This document shows positions 20,332 to 29,879 of a DNA stretch of 64,000 nucleotides, piece after piece. The notes under the pieces were generated by a model, which saw only the letters and a list, made by a program, of their open reading frames with translations, ran no database searches and was not told the origin of the DNA. A program made the position numbers and the translations under genes. The stretch is from Oceanobacillus salinisoli (GTDB lineage: Bacteria; Bacillota; Bacilli; Bacillales; Amphibacillaceae): NCBI RefSeq assembly GCF_009733865.1, contig NZ_WOFB01000011.1, positions 175,935 to 239,934 on the forward strand, given 5' to 3'. How positions within the stretch are numbered: position 1 is the stretch's first letter; each line of letters begins with the position of its first letter.

Positions 20332-21105
20332 GTGCTATTTGATACACATGTTCATTTAAATGCCAGGCAATTTTTGGAAGACCGTGATGAAACGATTCAG
20401 CGAGCATTTGATGCAGGTGTGAAATATATGACAGTAGTAGGTTTTGATCATGAAACGATTCCACTTGCCATTAAAATTGCTGAACAATATGAAACAATCT
20501 ATGCAGCTGTAGGCTGGCATCCCGTTGACGCGGTGGATATGACAGATAAAGAAATCGCATGGTTGGAAGAGTTATCCCAACATCCTAAAGTGGTTGCACT
20601 GGGAGAAATGGGACTGGATTATCATTGGGATAAGTCGCCTAAAGATATACAAAAGGACGTTTTCCGCAAGCAGATTCGACTTGCCAGGAAAGTAGATATG
20701 CCAATTATTATTCATAACCGGGAAGCAACCGAAGATATTATTCAAATTTTACAAGAGGAAAATGCTAAAGAGGTTGGCGGTATTATGCACTGCTACAATG
20801 ACTCTGCAGCATATATTCAAGCATGCCTTGATATGGATTTCTATATATCTTTAGGTGGACCAGTTACATTTAAAAATGCTCCATTACCGAAAGAAGTGGC
20901 GAAAGTAGTACCTTTAGATCGTCTTTTAGTAGAAACGGATGCACCCTATCTGGCACCACATCCAAACAGAGGAAAAAGAAACGAACCTGCTTATGTGAAA
21001 TTAGTAGCAGAGAAGATAGCAGAATTGAGAGACATGACATTTGAGGAAATTAGTCAAATGACGACAAAAAATGCCATTCGTTTCTTTGGAATAAATGAAA
21101 CATAA
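20332..21105 (+). CDS. tatD: TatD family metal-dependent DNase
   Basis: A 257-residue TIM-barrel hydrolase. Metal ligands are visible as HVH (residues 6-8), GEMGLDYHWD, IIHNREA, GGIMHCYND and the final VETDAPYLAPHP. TatD enzymes act as 3'-5' exonucleases on DNA. The start is GTG at 20332 with CAGGAGG upstream. It ends before a strong terminator. Confidence 0.95.
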   Translation: MLFDTHVHLNARQFLEDRDETIQRAFDAGVKYMTVVGFDHETIPLAIKIAEQYETIYAAVGWHPVDAVDMTDKEIAWLEELSQHPKVVALGEMGLDYHWDKSPKDIQKDVFRKQIRLARKVDMPIIIHNREATEDIIQILQEENAKEVGGIMHCYNDSAAYIQACLDMDFYISLGGPVTFKNAPLPKEVAKVVPLDRLLVETDAPYLAPHPNRGKRNEPAYVKLVAEKIAELRDMTFEEISQMTTKNAIRFFGINET

Positions 21106-21171
21106 TTGTAATAAAACAGCAAAATAATACGAAAAATGCTATAAAATGAGTAAAATATGGAACAAAAATGA

Positions 21172-21202
21172 GGGGTTAGCAGAATAGCTAACCCCTTTTT
21201 TT
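21172..21202 (+). terminator. tatD terminator
   Basis: GGGGTTAGC / GCTAACCCC is a perfect 9-bp stem with a six-base loop and seven T residues. Confidence 0.92.
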
Positions 21203-21380
21203 ATTCTTTTTTTCATATGATTCAAGCCTAGCAGTATCAGTAGATAGAAGCCTTTTTTACAGAAAGATTTAATAAGTTGAATTAAGAATGTAATAGAATT
21301 GTAAAACAATCGTAAACGGAAAAGCATTTACTTTACAAGTTTTAGTCAATATAATCGTTGTTACAAAGGAGGCAAGAAGC

Positions 21381-22598
21381 ATGAGATTTATTTCAAAGCT
21401 ATTGCCGGCATCGAAAAGGAAGCTGGTCGTATCTAGTATAGGTATTCTAGCACTAGTTGTATTTACCAGTATCGTCGTATTTGAAACAACCAAAGCAGAA
21501 GTAGTAATTGCTGATAACGGAGAAGAGAAAACAGTAAAAACGCATAAGAATACTGTTGAAGAACTGCTGGAAGAAGTAGGGATTACCGTTGGTGAGCATG
21601 ATCAATTATCACATGAACTGAGTGAACAAGTTGAAAATGGCATGACCATTGATTATGAACCTGCGAAACAAGTTACTGTAGCAATTGATGGTAAGGAAAA
21701 TACATACTATTCAACAGCTGATACAGTAGGAGAATTCTTAGAGGAAGAGGGCCTTTCTTTCTCCGAACATGACGAAGTTTCTCTTAACAACACAGACACA
21801 TTAAAAGATGGACTTAAAATAGATGTTTCTACAGCGTTTGAAGTTACGATTAATGATGGCGGAAAAAAACAGAGTACAATGGTTACAGGCGGCACGGTGC
21901 AAGAGCTGTTGGAGAAAAATGAAATTATACTTAATGATCATGATAAAATTGAGCCTGCACTCGATGACCAATTAACTGAAGATACTTCTATAAATATCGT
22001 ACGTGTTGAAATAATTGAAGAAGAAGTGGAAGAAAAAGTTGCTTTTGATACAGTGACTAAACAAGATGATTCGCTGGAAAAAGGAAAGGAAAAGGTTATA
22101 ACAGAAGGGGAAGATGGACGTATTCTGAAAACCTTTGAAGTAACCTTGGAAAACGGCGAAGAAGTGGACCGTGAGTTAGTGGATGAAATAGTCAAGGAAG
22201 ACCAAGTAAACCGCGTGGTTGCTGTTGGTACCAAGGAACCTGAACCGGCACAGAATTTGACTACATTAAGCTCAAGCTCTGATTCCAGTCAAAGCAGCAA
22301 CTCTAGTGGTAAAACACTTACTATGACTGCCAGTGCATTTACCTCAAGCTGTAATGGCTGTTCTGGTTATACAGCAACAGGTATTAATTTAAAGGATAAT
22401 CCAAATAGAAAAGTAATTGCGGTCGATCCAAATGTCATTCCTTTAGGATCCAAAGTGTGGGTAGAAGGATATGGAGAAGCCGTTGCAGGGGATACGGGTG
22501 GCCATATTACCGGCAACCGTATTGACTTACACGTTCCTAATAAATCGGAAGCTTATAATTGGGGTGTTCGTAAAGTTCAAGTGAAAATTCTTGATTAA
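21381..22598 (+). CDS. yabE: YabE-like cell-wall protein: DUF348 repeats, G5 and 3D domains
   Basis: A 405-residue envelope protein. It has one N-terminal membrane segment (about 15-35), three DUF348 repeats (about 40-80, 97-140, 155-195), a G5 domain, a serine-rich linker and a C-terminal 3D (DPBB) domain whose three aspartates appear in AVDPNVIPLGS, GDTGG and RIDLHV. Actinobacterial Rpf and MltA-type lytic enzymes share this fold, so a peptidoglycan-cleaving role is likely. AAAGGAGGCAAG precedes ATG. It is highly acidic. It lies between tatD and rnmV as in B. subtilis. Confidence 0.92.
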   Translation: MRFISKLLPASKRKLVVSSIGILALVVFTSIVVFETTKAEVVIADNGEEKTVKTHKNTVEELLEEVGITVGEHDQLSHELSEQVENGMTIDYEPAKQVTVAIDGKENTYYSTADTVGEFLEEEGLSFSEHDEVSLNNTDTLKDGLKIDVSTAFEVTINDGGKKQSTMVTGGTVQELLEKNEIILNDHDKIEPALDDQLTEDTSINIVRVEIIEEEVEEKVAFDTVTKQDDSLEKGKEKVITEGEDGRILKTFEVTLENGEEVDRELVDEIVKEDQVNRVVAVGTKEPEPAQNLTTLSSSSDSSQSSNSSGKTLTMTASAFTSSCNGCSGYTATGINLKDNPNRKVIAVDPNVIPLGSKVWVEGYGEAVAGDTGGHITGNRIDLHVPNKSEAYNWGVRKVQVKILD

Positions 22599-22616
22599 GA
22601 TGTATGTAAGTTATAT

Positions 22617-22650
22617 GCTCTTACCATGCTAAATGGTAAGAGCTTTGTTT
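22617..22650 (+). terminator. yabE terminator
   Basis: GCTCTTACCAT and ATGGTAAGAGC form a perfect 11-bp stem with a five-base loop, followed by a T-rich stretch. Confidence 0.85.
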
Positions 22651-22725
22651 ATTTTACAAATAGGAAATGTCTAGCACATGAAGTAAGGCTTGCTTTTAGC
22701 TTTATCAAATGATGGAGGAAACAGA

Positions 22726-24162
<1,437 letters not shown>

Positions 24163-24163
<1 letters not shown>

Positions 24164-24191
24164 GTTATTGCATGTGCAATAGCTTTTTTTA
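24163..24191 (+). terminator. rsmA terminator
   Basis: AGTTATTGC and GCAATAGCT pair (one G-T) around ATGT, then seven T residues. The stem starts in the stop codon. Confidence 0.88.
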
Positions 24192-24254
24192 TTTGCTTAG
24201 GAAATTATAAAATGTAAAACCTGTGGATAATTTGCATTACTATAAGTAGCCATA

Positions 24255-24454
24255 TCCAGCTCCAGCGCCCAGCGACTAGCGAGACTTCCTTCGCCTCCGT
24301 ACGATAAGTCAACATCGACTCCCTTCGTTCGTCGTGTTTCCTTTATCTCCTGCGGGGACTGTTCGGTTAAAACCGCCGCTTTGCGTGGCAACACTGAACC
24401 ACCTGGCATGGCCAGGCGCAGTCCGTACGTCGCTAAACGAGCGCTTGCGCTTTT
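24255..24454 (+). repeat. repeat family R3, copy 1 (about 200 bp)
   Basis: It starts CCAGCTCCAGCGCCCAGC and ends GAGCGCTTGCGCTTTT. Internal modules include GACTTCC, CTCCGTACGATAA, CGGGGACTGTTCGGTTAAAA and the palindrome CCTGGCATGGCCAGG. The same order is found at 54941-55203. This layout resembles the widespread Bacillaceae intergenic element that begins CTAGCTCCAGC and ends GCTTGCGCTTTT. Confidence 0.8.
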
Positions 24455-24502
24455 GTTCTAGGCGTTTTCTAAAAGATTGGGATATTACACAACGGTCATA
24501 GC

Positions 24503-24530
24503 ACGTTTATACATTGCTGTTCATAGTTTA
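24503..24530 (+). promoter_or_regulatory. putative SigK promoter of yabG
   Basis: AC, 17 bases, then CATAGTTTA, matching the SigK pattern AC-N16/17-CATAnnnTA. It ends 42 bases before the yabG start. B. subtilis yabG is known to be a late mother-cell gene. Confidence 0.6.
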
Positions 24531-24572
24531 TAGAGGAACGCTTTGTCTGAATGGGCTGTGAGGTGAATGGCT

Positions 24573-25442
24573 ATGAACTTTTCAATCGGTACATTAGTAA
24601 CTCGAAAATCCTATAATCATGATTTACTTTTTCGTATTGCCAATATAAAAGAAGATGTTGCGAGTCTATATGGAGAGGATTGGCGTTTGGAAGCAGATGC
24701 ACCAATAGACGATTTAGAACGGGTTGAGGAAAGAGATTTGGAAAAGCGAAGAAAAAAAGAGAAGGAGAAGGAGGAATTCTCCTATCGATTATTTCGCCAG
24801 GATTACCAATTAATGAAGGAAAAAAGGGATTATCAGGCATCAGATGGATATCATCATTATGCAAAGTACTTCCAATTACCTGCAAAGGTTCTTCATTTAG
24901 ATGGAGATCAGATGTACTTAAGGAAATGTATTGAGCTTTACCAACGATTAGGTCTGCAGGTTCACGGTGTGCATTTGTATGAGAAGGAAATGCCAAATCA
25001 AATTGGTGAGCTCGTTGAGAAAATACAGCCTGATATTATTGTCATAACCGGTCATGATTCCTTCTCCAAAAATAAAGGTACAAAGAATGATTTGCGTGCA
25101 TATCGGCATTCTAAATATTTTGCTGATACCGTAAGAGAAGCAAGGCGTATTAATCCCAATCTCGATCAGCTTGTTATTTTTGCAGGTGCATGTCAGTCTC
25201 ATTTTGAATCGCTTATTCGTGCGGGTGCTAATTTTGCAAGCTCACCATTGCGAATAAATATACATGCACTTGACCCAGTGTATATCGCTGCGAAAATTGC
25301 CTATACATCGTTTATGGAAAGGGTAAGTGTATGGGATGCGATAAGAAATACCATGACAGGTGAGAAAGGAATGGGTGGAGTAGAAACAAGGGGATTATTA
25401 CGAACTGGAATGCCATATATGGAAGATAATGAAAAGGAGTAA
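24573..25442 (+). CDS. yabG: sporulation-specific protease YabG
   Basis: YabG processes spore coat proteins (SafA, SpoIVA and others) in the mother cell, preparing them for Tgl cross-linking. The 289-residue product starts FSIGTLVTRKSYNHDLLFRI and contains the conserved IIVITGHDSF, FAGACQSHFESLIRAGANFASSP and the KGMGGVETRGLLRTGMPY tail. ATG at 24573 is favoured since GAGGTG lies seven bases upstream; an ATG two codons earlier is too close to it. Charged residues are abundant around 50-75. Confidence 0.93.
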   Translation: MNFSIGTLVTRKSYNHDLLFRIANIKEDVASLYGEDWRLEADAPIDDLERVEERDLEKRRKKEKEKEEFSYRLFRQDYQLMKEKRDYQASDGYHHYAKYFQLPAKVLHLDGDQMYLRKCIELYQRLGLQVHGVHLYEKEMPNQIGELVEKIQPDIIVITGHDSFSKNKGTKNDLRAYRHSKYFADTVREARRINPNLDQLVIFAGACQSHFESLIRAGANFASSPLRINIHALDPVYIAAKIAYTSFMERVSVWDAIRNTMTGEKGMGGVETRGLLRTGMPYMEDNEKE

Positions 25443-25446
25443 AACG

Positions 25447-25483
25447 AGAACTTATCCTGTATAGATTGGGATAAGTTCTTTTC
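25447..25483 (+). terminator. yabG terminator
   Basis: AGAACTTATCC and GGATAAGTTCT form a perfect 11-bp stem followed by TTTCTTTT. Confidence 0.88.
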
Positions 25484-25689
25484 TTTTGCACTTTCCAATG
25501 CCTTTTTTCATTTAGGTCACACCCCTTAAAACCCGCTTTTATAGGTTCAGATTTTATGCCGTATAAGCGGTTTAATCGTTTGATTTTAAAGGAATGCTCT
25601 TGGTCTTAAAAAAAGTAATAAAAATGGGAAAATCTATACATAAATTGTTAACATTTACAAATAATACGAAAAGTAGACAAAACTCTTTG

Positions 25690-25757
25690 TTGACATGGAA
25701 AAACACATCTTGTTATAATGTTAGGTTTTTGACTAATAAACAAGCCTGTGTTATAAT
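25690..25757 (+). promoter_or_regulatory. two tandem SigA promoters of veg
   Basis: P1 is TTGACA (25690) - 18 bases - TATAAT (25714-25719). P2 is TTGACT (25729) - 17 bases - TATAAT (25752-25757). Both are near-perfect SigA sites and the upstream DNA is AT-rich. The B. subtilis veg promoter is also exceptionally strong. Confidence 0.85.
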
Positions 25758-25780
25758 TAAACATAGTGAGGTGGAGTGTA

Positions 25781-26038
25781 TTGGCTAAGACATTAATCGA
25801 AATTAAGCAAGGTCTTGAATGTCAAGTTGGAAGAAAGCTAAAATTAAAAGCCAACGGTGGAAGAAGAAAGACAATTGAACGACAGGGAATATTAGCGGAA
25901 ACGTATCCTTCAGTCTTTATTGTTGAGTTGGATCAAGACGAGAATGCATTCGAACGTGTTTCTTACAGCTATGCAGACGTACTAACAGAAACTGTGGAAA
26001 TTAATTTCTTAGAAGAACGAAATAAATCAATGATTTAA
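25781..26038 (+). CDS. veg: Veg protein
   Basis: An 85-residue highly conserved protein that affects biofilm matrix gene expression in B. subtilis. The core [20 protein letters not shown] and [17 protein letters not shown] are nearly invariant in the family. TTG at 25781 is chosen because the family starts MAKTL and GAGGTGGAGTG lies just upstream. It is transcribed from two strong promoters and ends in a terminator, so it is monocistronic. Confidence 0.94.
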   Translation: MAKTLIEIKQGLECQVGRKLKLKANGGRRKTIERQGILAETYPSVFIVELDQDENAFERVSYSYADVLTETVEINFLEERNKSMI

Positions 26039-26044
26039 TGATCA

Positions 26045-26078
26045 AACAGTGGACGATCCCAAGTCTGCTGTTTTTTTT
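26045..26078 (+). terminator. veg terminator
   Basis: AACAGTGGAC pairs with GTCTGCTGTT using two G-T pairs, then a run of eight T residues. Confidence 0.85.
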
Positions 26079-26232
26079 CTACTCTTTTATTTTGGGCAAT
26101 CATTAGTGGAATCATTCATATTGCAGTACTTAAAAATTTTACCTATTTTACAAACAATTGTTTGGTGTAAGGTATGGATTCATACATAAACTACGGTTGT
26201 CGTAATATTAACCTGAAAGGGGTTGTTCTTTC

Positions 26233-26415
26233 ATGGCTGGACGTAGAGGGATTATGTCAAACCATATGAAAGAAGAAATTGCCAAAGAACTAGGATTTTA
26301 CGACACGGTACAACAGGAAGGCTGGGGTGGCATCAAATCCAGGGATGCCGGCAACATGGTTAAACGAGCAATTGAGATAGCTGAACAAGGCATGGTAAAA
26401 AAAGGCAATCCTTAA
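26233..26415 (+). CDS. sspF: alpha/beta-type small acid-soluble spore protein SspF
   Basis: A 60-residue DNA-binding SASP-family protein made in the forespore. Diagnostic sequence: [35 protein letters not shown], with the GPR-like cleavage region replaced by the SspF variant. AAAGGGGTTGTTCTTTC precedes ATG. A CATACATA -10-like box at about 26190 could be a SigG promoter but I could not match a -35. It follows veg as in B. subtilis. Confidence 0.93.
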   Translation: MAGRRGIMSNHMKEEIAKELGFYDTVQQEGWGGIKSRDAGNMVKRAIEIAEQGMVKKGNP

Positions 26416-26432
26416 TAGGATTGCCTTTTTTT
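26401..26432 (+). terminator. sspF terminator
   Basis: AAAGGCAATCC / GGATTGCCTTT is a perfect 11-bp stem with a TTAATA loop that contains the stop codon; seven T residues follow. Confidence 0.92.
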
Positions 26433-26557
26433 CACGTTAGGAAAGTATAAAATTTTAACATGAAGAGGATTCGACTTAGTTAAAATTTTAATGTACCAAG
26501 TATAAGAAAAACTAACACATTCGCTTAAGGACGAGCGAATGTGTTAGTTTTTCTAAA
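26433..26557 (+). repeat. repeat family R2, best preserved copy with 21-bp hairpin
   Basis: CACGTTAGGAAAGTATAAAA opens the element directly after the sspF terminator. The right half is a perfect 21-bp stem (26505-26525 with 26534-26554) around an eight-base loop; the arms begin AGAAAAACTAACAC and end GTGTTAGTTTTTCT. T-runs at both ends would let it terminate transcription on either strand. Confidence 0.85.
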
Positions 26558-26563
26558 CATTTG

Positions 26564-26630
26564 CCAGGAAAGTATAAAATTTCAGACGGGAAGTGGGGTT
26601 TGACGTCGCCAAAATGCATACGCCCTTTAA
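26564..26630 (+). repeat. repeat family R2, second partial copy in tandem
   Basis: CCAGGAAAGTATAAAATTTC, AGTGGGGTTTGACGTCGCC and AAAATGCATACGCCC repeat the left half of R2 a few bases after the preceding copy. It lies in the ispE 5' region. Confidence 0.6.
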
Positions 26631-26698
26631 CCAGTCGCCTTCACTTCTCAGATATGTTACAATTTGTTTATCTTTTGATGGTACAAGTAGGTGACGGT

Positions 26699-27550
26699 AT
26701 GGCACTGATAGAAAAGGCGCCAGCAAAAATAAACTTATCACTGGACGTGTTAAGAAAACGTGAGGATGGGTTCCATGATGTGGAGATGATTATGACAACG
26801 ATTGATTTGTCTGATCGTATTGAATTACATTCTCTGGATGAGGATAAAATTGAAATTTCCATGGAAAGCAGATATGTTCCAAATGATGAGCGGAATTTAG
26901 CATATAAAGCTGCCCATGCCTTTAAGAAAAAGTATGCAATTAAAACAGGTGTGCATATAGGGATAGAAAAAAATATACCTGTTTCTGCTGGTCTTGGTGG
27001 TGGAAGTACAGATGCAGCAGCCGTATTAAGAGGGTTAAATCGACTGTGGAACCTAAATATTCCATTGGATGAACTAGCGGTGCTAGGAGCAACCATTGGT
27101 GCAGATGTTTCGTTTTGTGTATATGGAAATACAGCAATAGCCAGGGGATATGGTGAGCAAATTGAAGTGCTGGCATCCCCACCACCATGTTGGGTAGTTT
27201 TAGCGAAACCGAATATAGGGGTCTCGACATGGACAATATTTAATCGTGTAAAGATTAATGAACTGTATCATCCAAATACAAAACGGGTAATGGAAGCACT
27301 TTATGAGAAAGACTTTCATAAACTTTGTCAGTATATGGGGAATTCACTTGAACCGATAACCTCATCTTTACACCCGGAAGTATCGCAAATAAAACAGGCA
27401 ATGATGAATATTGGTGCACCAGGTGTTTTAATGAGTGGAAGTGGGCCTACTGTATATGGTTTAGTGGAACATGAAAATAAAGCAAGAAGAATTTATAACG
27501 GAATGCGTGGGTTTTGCGAAGAAGTATATTTAGTTCGGTTAATAGGATGA
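26699..27550 (+). CDS. ispE: 4-diphosphocytidyl-2-C-methyl-D-erythritol kinase
   Basis: The fourth enzyme of the MEP isoprenoid pathway. The 283-residue GHMP kinase has [13 protein letters not shown] at the start, the ATP loop [15 protein letters not shown], and motif 3 [16 protein letters not shown] at 26699 is chosen because AGGTGA lies six bases upstream and the family starts there; the longer open frame upstream is translated R2 repeat. purR follows 66 bases downstream. Confidence 0.96.
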   Translation: MALIEKAPAKINLSLDVLRKREDGFHDVEMIMTTIDLSDRIELHSLDEDKIEISMESRYVPNDERNLAYKAAHAFKKKYAIKTGVHIGIEKNIPVSAGLGGGSTDAAAVLRGLNRLWNLNIPLDELAVLGATIGADVSFCVYGNTAIARGYGEQIEVLASPPPCWVVLAKPNIGVSTWTIFNRVKINELYHPNTKRVMEALYEKDFHKLCQYMGNSLEPITSSLHPEVSQIKQAMMNIGAPGVLMSGSGPTVYGLVEHENKARRIYNGMRGFCEEVYLVRLIG

Positions 27551-27616
27551 ATATTTGCCTAAATACGTATAATGATGGTATATTAATATACAAATATACG
27601 GTTTTGAGGTGTAGCA

Positions 27617-28432
27617 ATGAAAAGGAGTAACCGATTAGTTATTTTAACTGATTATTTCATGGAAAATCCAAGGAAGCATATACAATTACCATTTTTTGTA
27701 GAACTATGTGACACAACCAAATCCTCTATAAGTGAAGACCTGGATATTATCGATAATGTGTTCAAATCACAAGGGTTAGGATACTTAGAGAGAACAACAG
27801 GTGCAGGTGGTGGGGTCAAGTATATTCCTGAGGTTTCTGCCGAAAAAAGTTTAGACTTTGTTGAAAGCCTGCGCCAGAAACTAGAAGACCCAAGCCGTAT
27901 TCTTCCAGGTGGATATCTATATATGAGTGATATTTTGGGCAATCCAAAATTAGTTAGGGAAATTGGACGTGTATTTGCATCACGCTTTTCTAAATTAAAT
28001 ATTGATACTGTGGTAACTGTTGCTACGAAGGGAATACCACTGGCATATGCGGTTGCCTCATTTCTAAATGTGCCTGTTGTTATTGTGAGAAGAGACCCGA
28101 AAGTAACGGAAGGTTCATCGGTCAGCATTAATTATGTTTCAGGGTCGTCACGTAAAATACAAACGATGGTCTTGCCAAAAAGAAGTCTTCAAGATGGTAG
28201 CAATGTATGTATTATTGATGACTTTATGAAAGCTGGCGGTACGATTAACGGAATGATCAGTTTACTGGCAGAGTTTAATGCGGATGTAAAGGCTATCGGC
28301 GTTTTAGCTGAAGCGGATGATGAAGAAGAAGAGCGGATTGTTACAGATTACACTTCATTGGTAAAGATATCCAATGTGGATTTATCGCATAAAAACATAG
28401 AAGTCCAAACTGGTAATTTCGCTTTAACATAG
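27617..28432 (+). CDS. purR: purine operon repressor PurR
   Basis: PurR represses purine synthesis genes and is released by PRPP. The 271-residue product has a winged-helix N-terminus (RSNRLVILTDYFMENP) and a phosphoribosyltransferase-like domain with the PRPP loop VCIIDDFMKAGGTINGM. TTGAGGTGTAGCA precedes ATG. In B. subtilis yabJ (ridA) follows directly; here the next 800 bases hold repeats instead. Confidence 0.96.
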   Translation: MKRSNRLVILTDYFMENPRKHIQLPFFVELCDTTKSSISEDLDIIDNVFKSQGLGYLERTTGAGGGVKYIPEVSAEKSLDFVESLRQKLEDPSRILPGGYLYMSDILGNPKLVREIGRVFASRFSKLNIDTVVTVATKGIPLAYAVASFLNVPVVIVRRDPKVTEGSSVSINYVSGSSRKIQTMVLPKRSLQDGSNVCIIDDFMKAGGTINGMISLLAEFNADVKAIGVLAEADDEEEERIVTDYTSLVKISNVDLSHKNIEVQTGNFALT

Positions 28433-28499
28433 TTACTTATTTTGGTTCTTTTTGTATTTACCATTGCTTTTTTACGAATTAATATAAAATGCGACTTAT

Positions 28500-28800
28500 T
28501 GAATAACTCCTATCGTCGTTCGTGCACTTGTCTAATGATGATTGGGTGCTTGCATTCGCTCCGGCAAAATACTTACAGTTCGTGGGCACGGCCTAAATCC
28601 TCATCAAAGAAAACCGGTGTGCCTGCGTCTTACAGCAATGCTTCGTAGTAGACTTCCTCGGCGTAAGGGAACGAAGAAAGTTACTCAAGTAGTACCCTAG
28701 CTACTAAGGTCTGGACACGTGTTTATTCCACAAAACAAGGAACGCTCGGAAGTCTTTCCAGAGCCAGAGTGCTATCCCTTACGCTGAGTTTTATATATTT
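28500..28800 (-). repeat. repeat family R4, inverted copy in the purR-spoVG gap
   Basis: Reverse complement of the 4.2-4.5 kb copy in modules CTAATGATGAT, GCATTCGCTCCGG, ACTTACAGTTCGTGGGCACG and CCTCATCAAAGAAAACCG, followed by GTCTGGACACGTG and AACAAGGAACGCTCGG. The short open frame starting at 28442 is this repeat and not a gene. Confidence 0.72.
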
Positions 28801-28906
28801 GGTGATGGAAACAACCAACTTTTGGAAAATAAATTTATTTTGTTAACATTAAAAATGGTAGAGGCTAAAGGACTTATTTTATAAGGATTTTAGCCTATTT
28901 CTAATA

Positions 28907-29136
28907 GAGGATATTCAAAAAGTCCGGTGAAAAGGACGCATCGACAGAGGACCTTCTACTAAAATCGCCCACGTCCTTCAAAAAGAAAAGCACTTTTTCT
29001 ACGTGCGATGTATCGCTGACGAAGTGTTCCTTGTCCTGTGGGCAACGTAGAAGTCACCACATCCTGTGGAAGCCCGCTTCAAAGCTTCGCCGCCTCGAAC
29101 TTCTCGGTCCTTTTCATCCTCCTTTTTGAACACGCA
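28907..29136 (+). mobile_element. R1 MITE-like element, copy B (230 bp)
   Basis: Same ends as copy A (GAGGATATTCAAAAAGTCCG ... CCTTTTTGAACACGCA) and flanked by CTAATA at 28901-28906 and 29137-29142. Its longer interior contains TTCCTTGTCCTGTGGG, a module also present in R4 copy 1 at 4301-4316, so the two families share sequence. Confidence 0.8.
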
Positions 29137-29191
29137 CTAATAATTAAATGCGACCTTTTGAAAAATATATAATTTTTTTTCTATTTTTAGC

Positions 29192-29218
29192 AGGAATTTT
29201 CATAGATTTGTTGAATAA
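29192..29218 (+). promoter_or_regulatory. SigH promoter of spoVG
   Basis: AGCAGGAATTTTC followed by GAATAA, the same layout as the classic B. subtilis spoVG SigH promoter (AGGA-N-GAAT). The upstream DNA is an A/T run, the type of site AbrB binds. Confidence 0.75.
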
Positions 29219-29255
29219 TGATAATAAGTTCAAAGGGAAAAGGTGGTGAGACATC

Positions 29256-29546
29256 ATGGAAGTAACCGACGTAAGATTACGCCGCGTGAATACAGAGGGC
29301 AGAATGCGCGCTATTGCATCTATTACATTGGATCAGGAATTTGTTGTACACGATATCCGAGTTATTGACGGTAATAACGGATTGTTTGTGGCAATGCCAT
29401 CCAAACGAACTCCTGACGGTGAATTCCGGGATATTGCACATCCAATCAATTCGGGAACACGTGCAAAAATTCAAGACGCAGTACTAGAGGAATACCACCG
29501 TGCTGGTGAAGCCGAAGTTGAATATGAAGAAGCTGGAGCTTCCTAA
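29256..29546 (+). CDS. spoVG: septation/RNA-binding regulator SpoVG
   Basis: A 96-residue protein that binds nucleic acids and influences asymmetric septation and late sporulation. [48 protein letters not shown] and FRDIAHPI are diagnostic. AAAGGTGGTGAGACATC precedes ATG. A SigH promoter lies directly upstream and a terminator downstream. Confidence 0.96.
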   Translation: MEVTDVRLRRVNTEGRMRAIASITLDQEFVVHDIRVIDGNNGLFVAMPSKRTPDGEFRDIAHPINSGTRAKIQDAVLEEYHRAGEAEVEYEEAGAS

Positions 29547-29559
29547 TCATGATTAGCGA

Positions 29560-29597
29560 AAGGGGTCAAATCTTTAAAAAGGTTGGCCTTTTTTTTT
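29560..29597 (+). terminator. spoVG terminator
   Basis: AAAGGGGTCAA pairs with TTGGCCTTT through G-C, G-T and A-T pairs, then nine T residues in total. Confidence 0.75.
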
Positions 29598-29814
29598 GTA
29601 AGATAAGAAAGTATAAATTTGCGCTTTTCTTATTTAGGTCTCTGCTAGGTTCGCTCGCACTTTAGAGATTTTTAAGTTAACAACAACCTTTTAGAAAATA
29701 TTCTTTTTCAAATAGGAGTTAAATCTAAATAAAACTAAAACTAGTATTTTCCAATTTAATCCATCTGCACCATTGTAAGCGGATTCATAGTAAAAGTAAC
29801 CGGATATTAATGTG
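29598..29814. other. intergenic DNA between spoVG and glmU
   Basis: It contains a short R2 fragment (AAGAAAGTATAAATTTGCGC) and otherwise AT-rich sequence. I see no gene or ribozyme here. Confidence 0.5.
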
Positions 29815-29843
29815 TTGAAATCATTACTGGTTTAGGATATATT
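29815..29843 (+). promoter_or_regulatory. SigA promoter of glmU
   Basis: TTGAAA, 17 bases and TATATT, 37 bases before the glmU ATG. Confidence 0.65.
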
Positions 29844-29879
29844 TTATAAAGGATAAAAGTAATAATTGGAGGTTTCCTT

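Noticed and set aside
24197..24409. 70-codon minus-strand frame
   Set aside because: It is R3 repeat sequence and is broken in the second copy at 54.9 kb.
28442..28648. 68-codon frame after purR, considered as a ridA remnant
   Set aside because: Its translation has no RidA motif and the DNA matches R4 in reverse.
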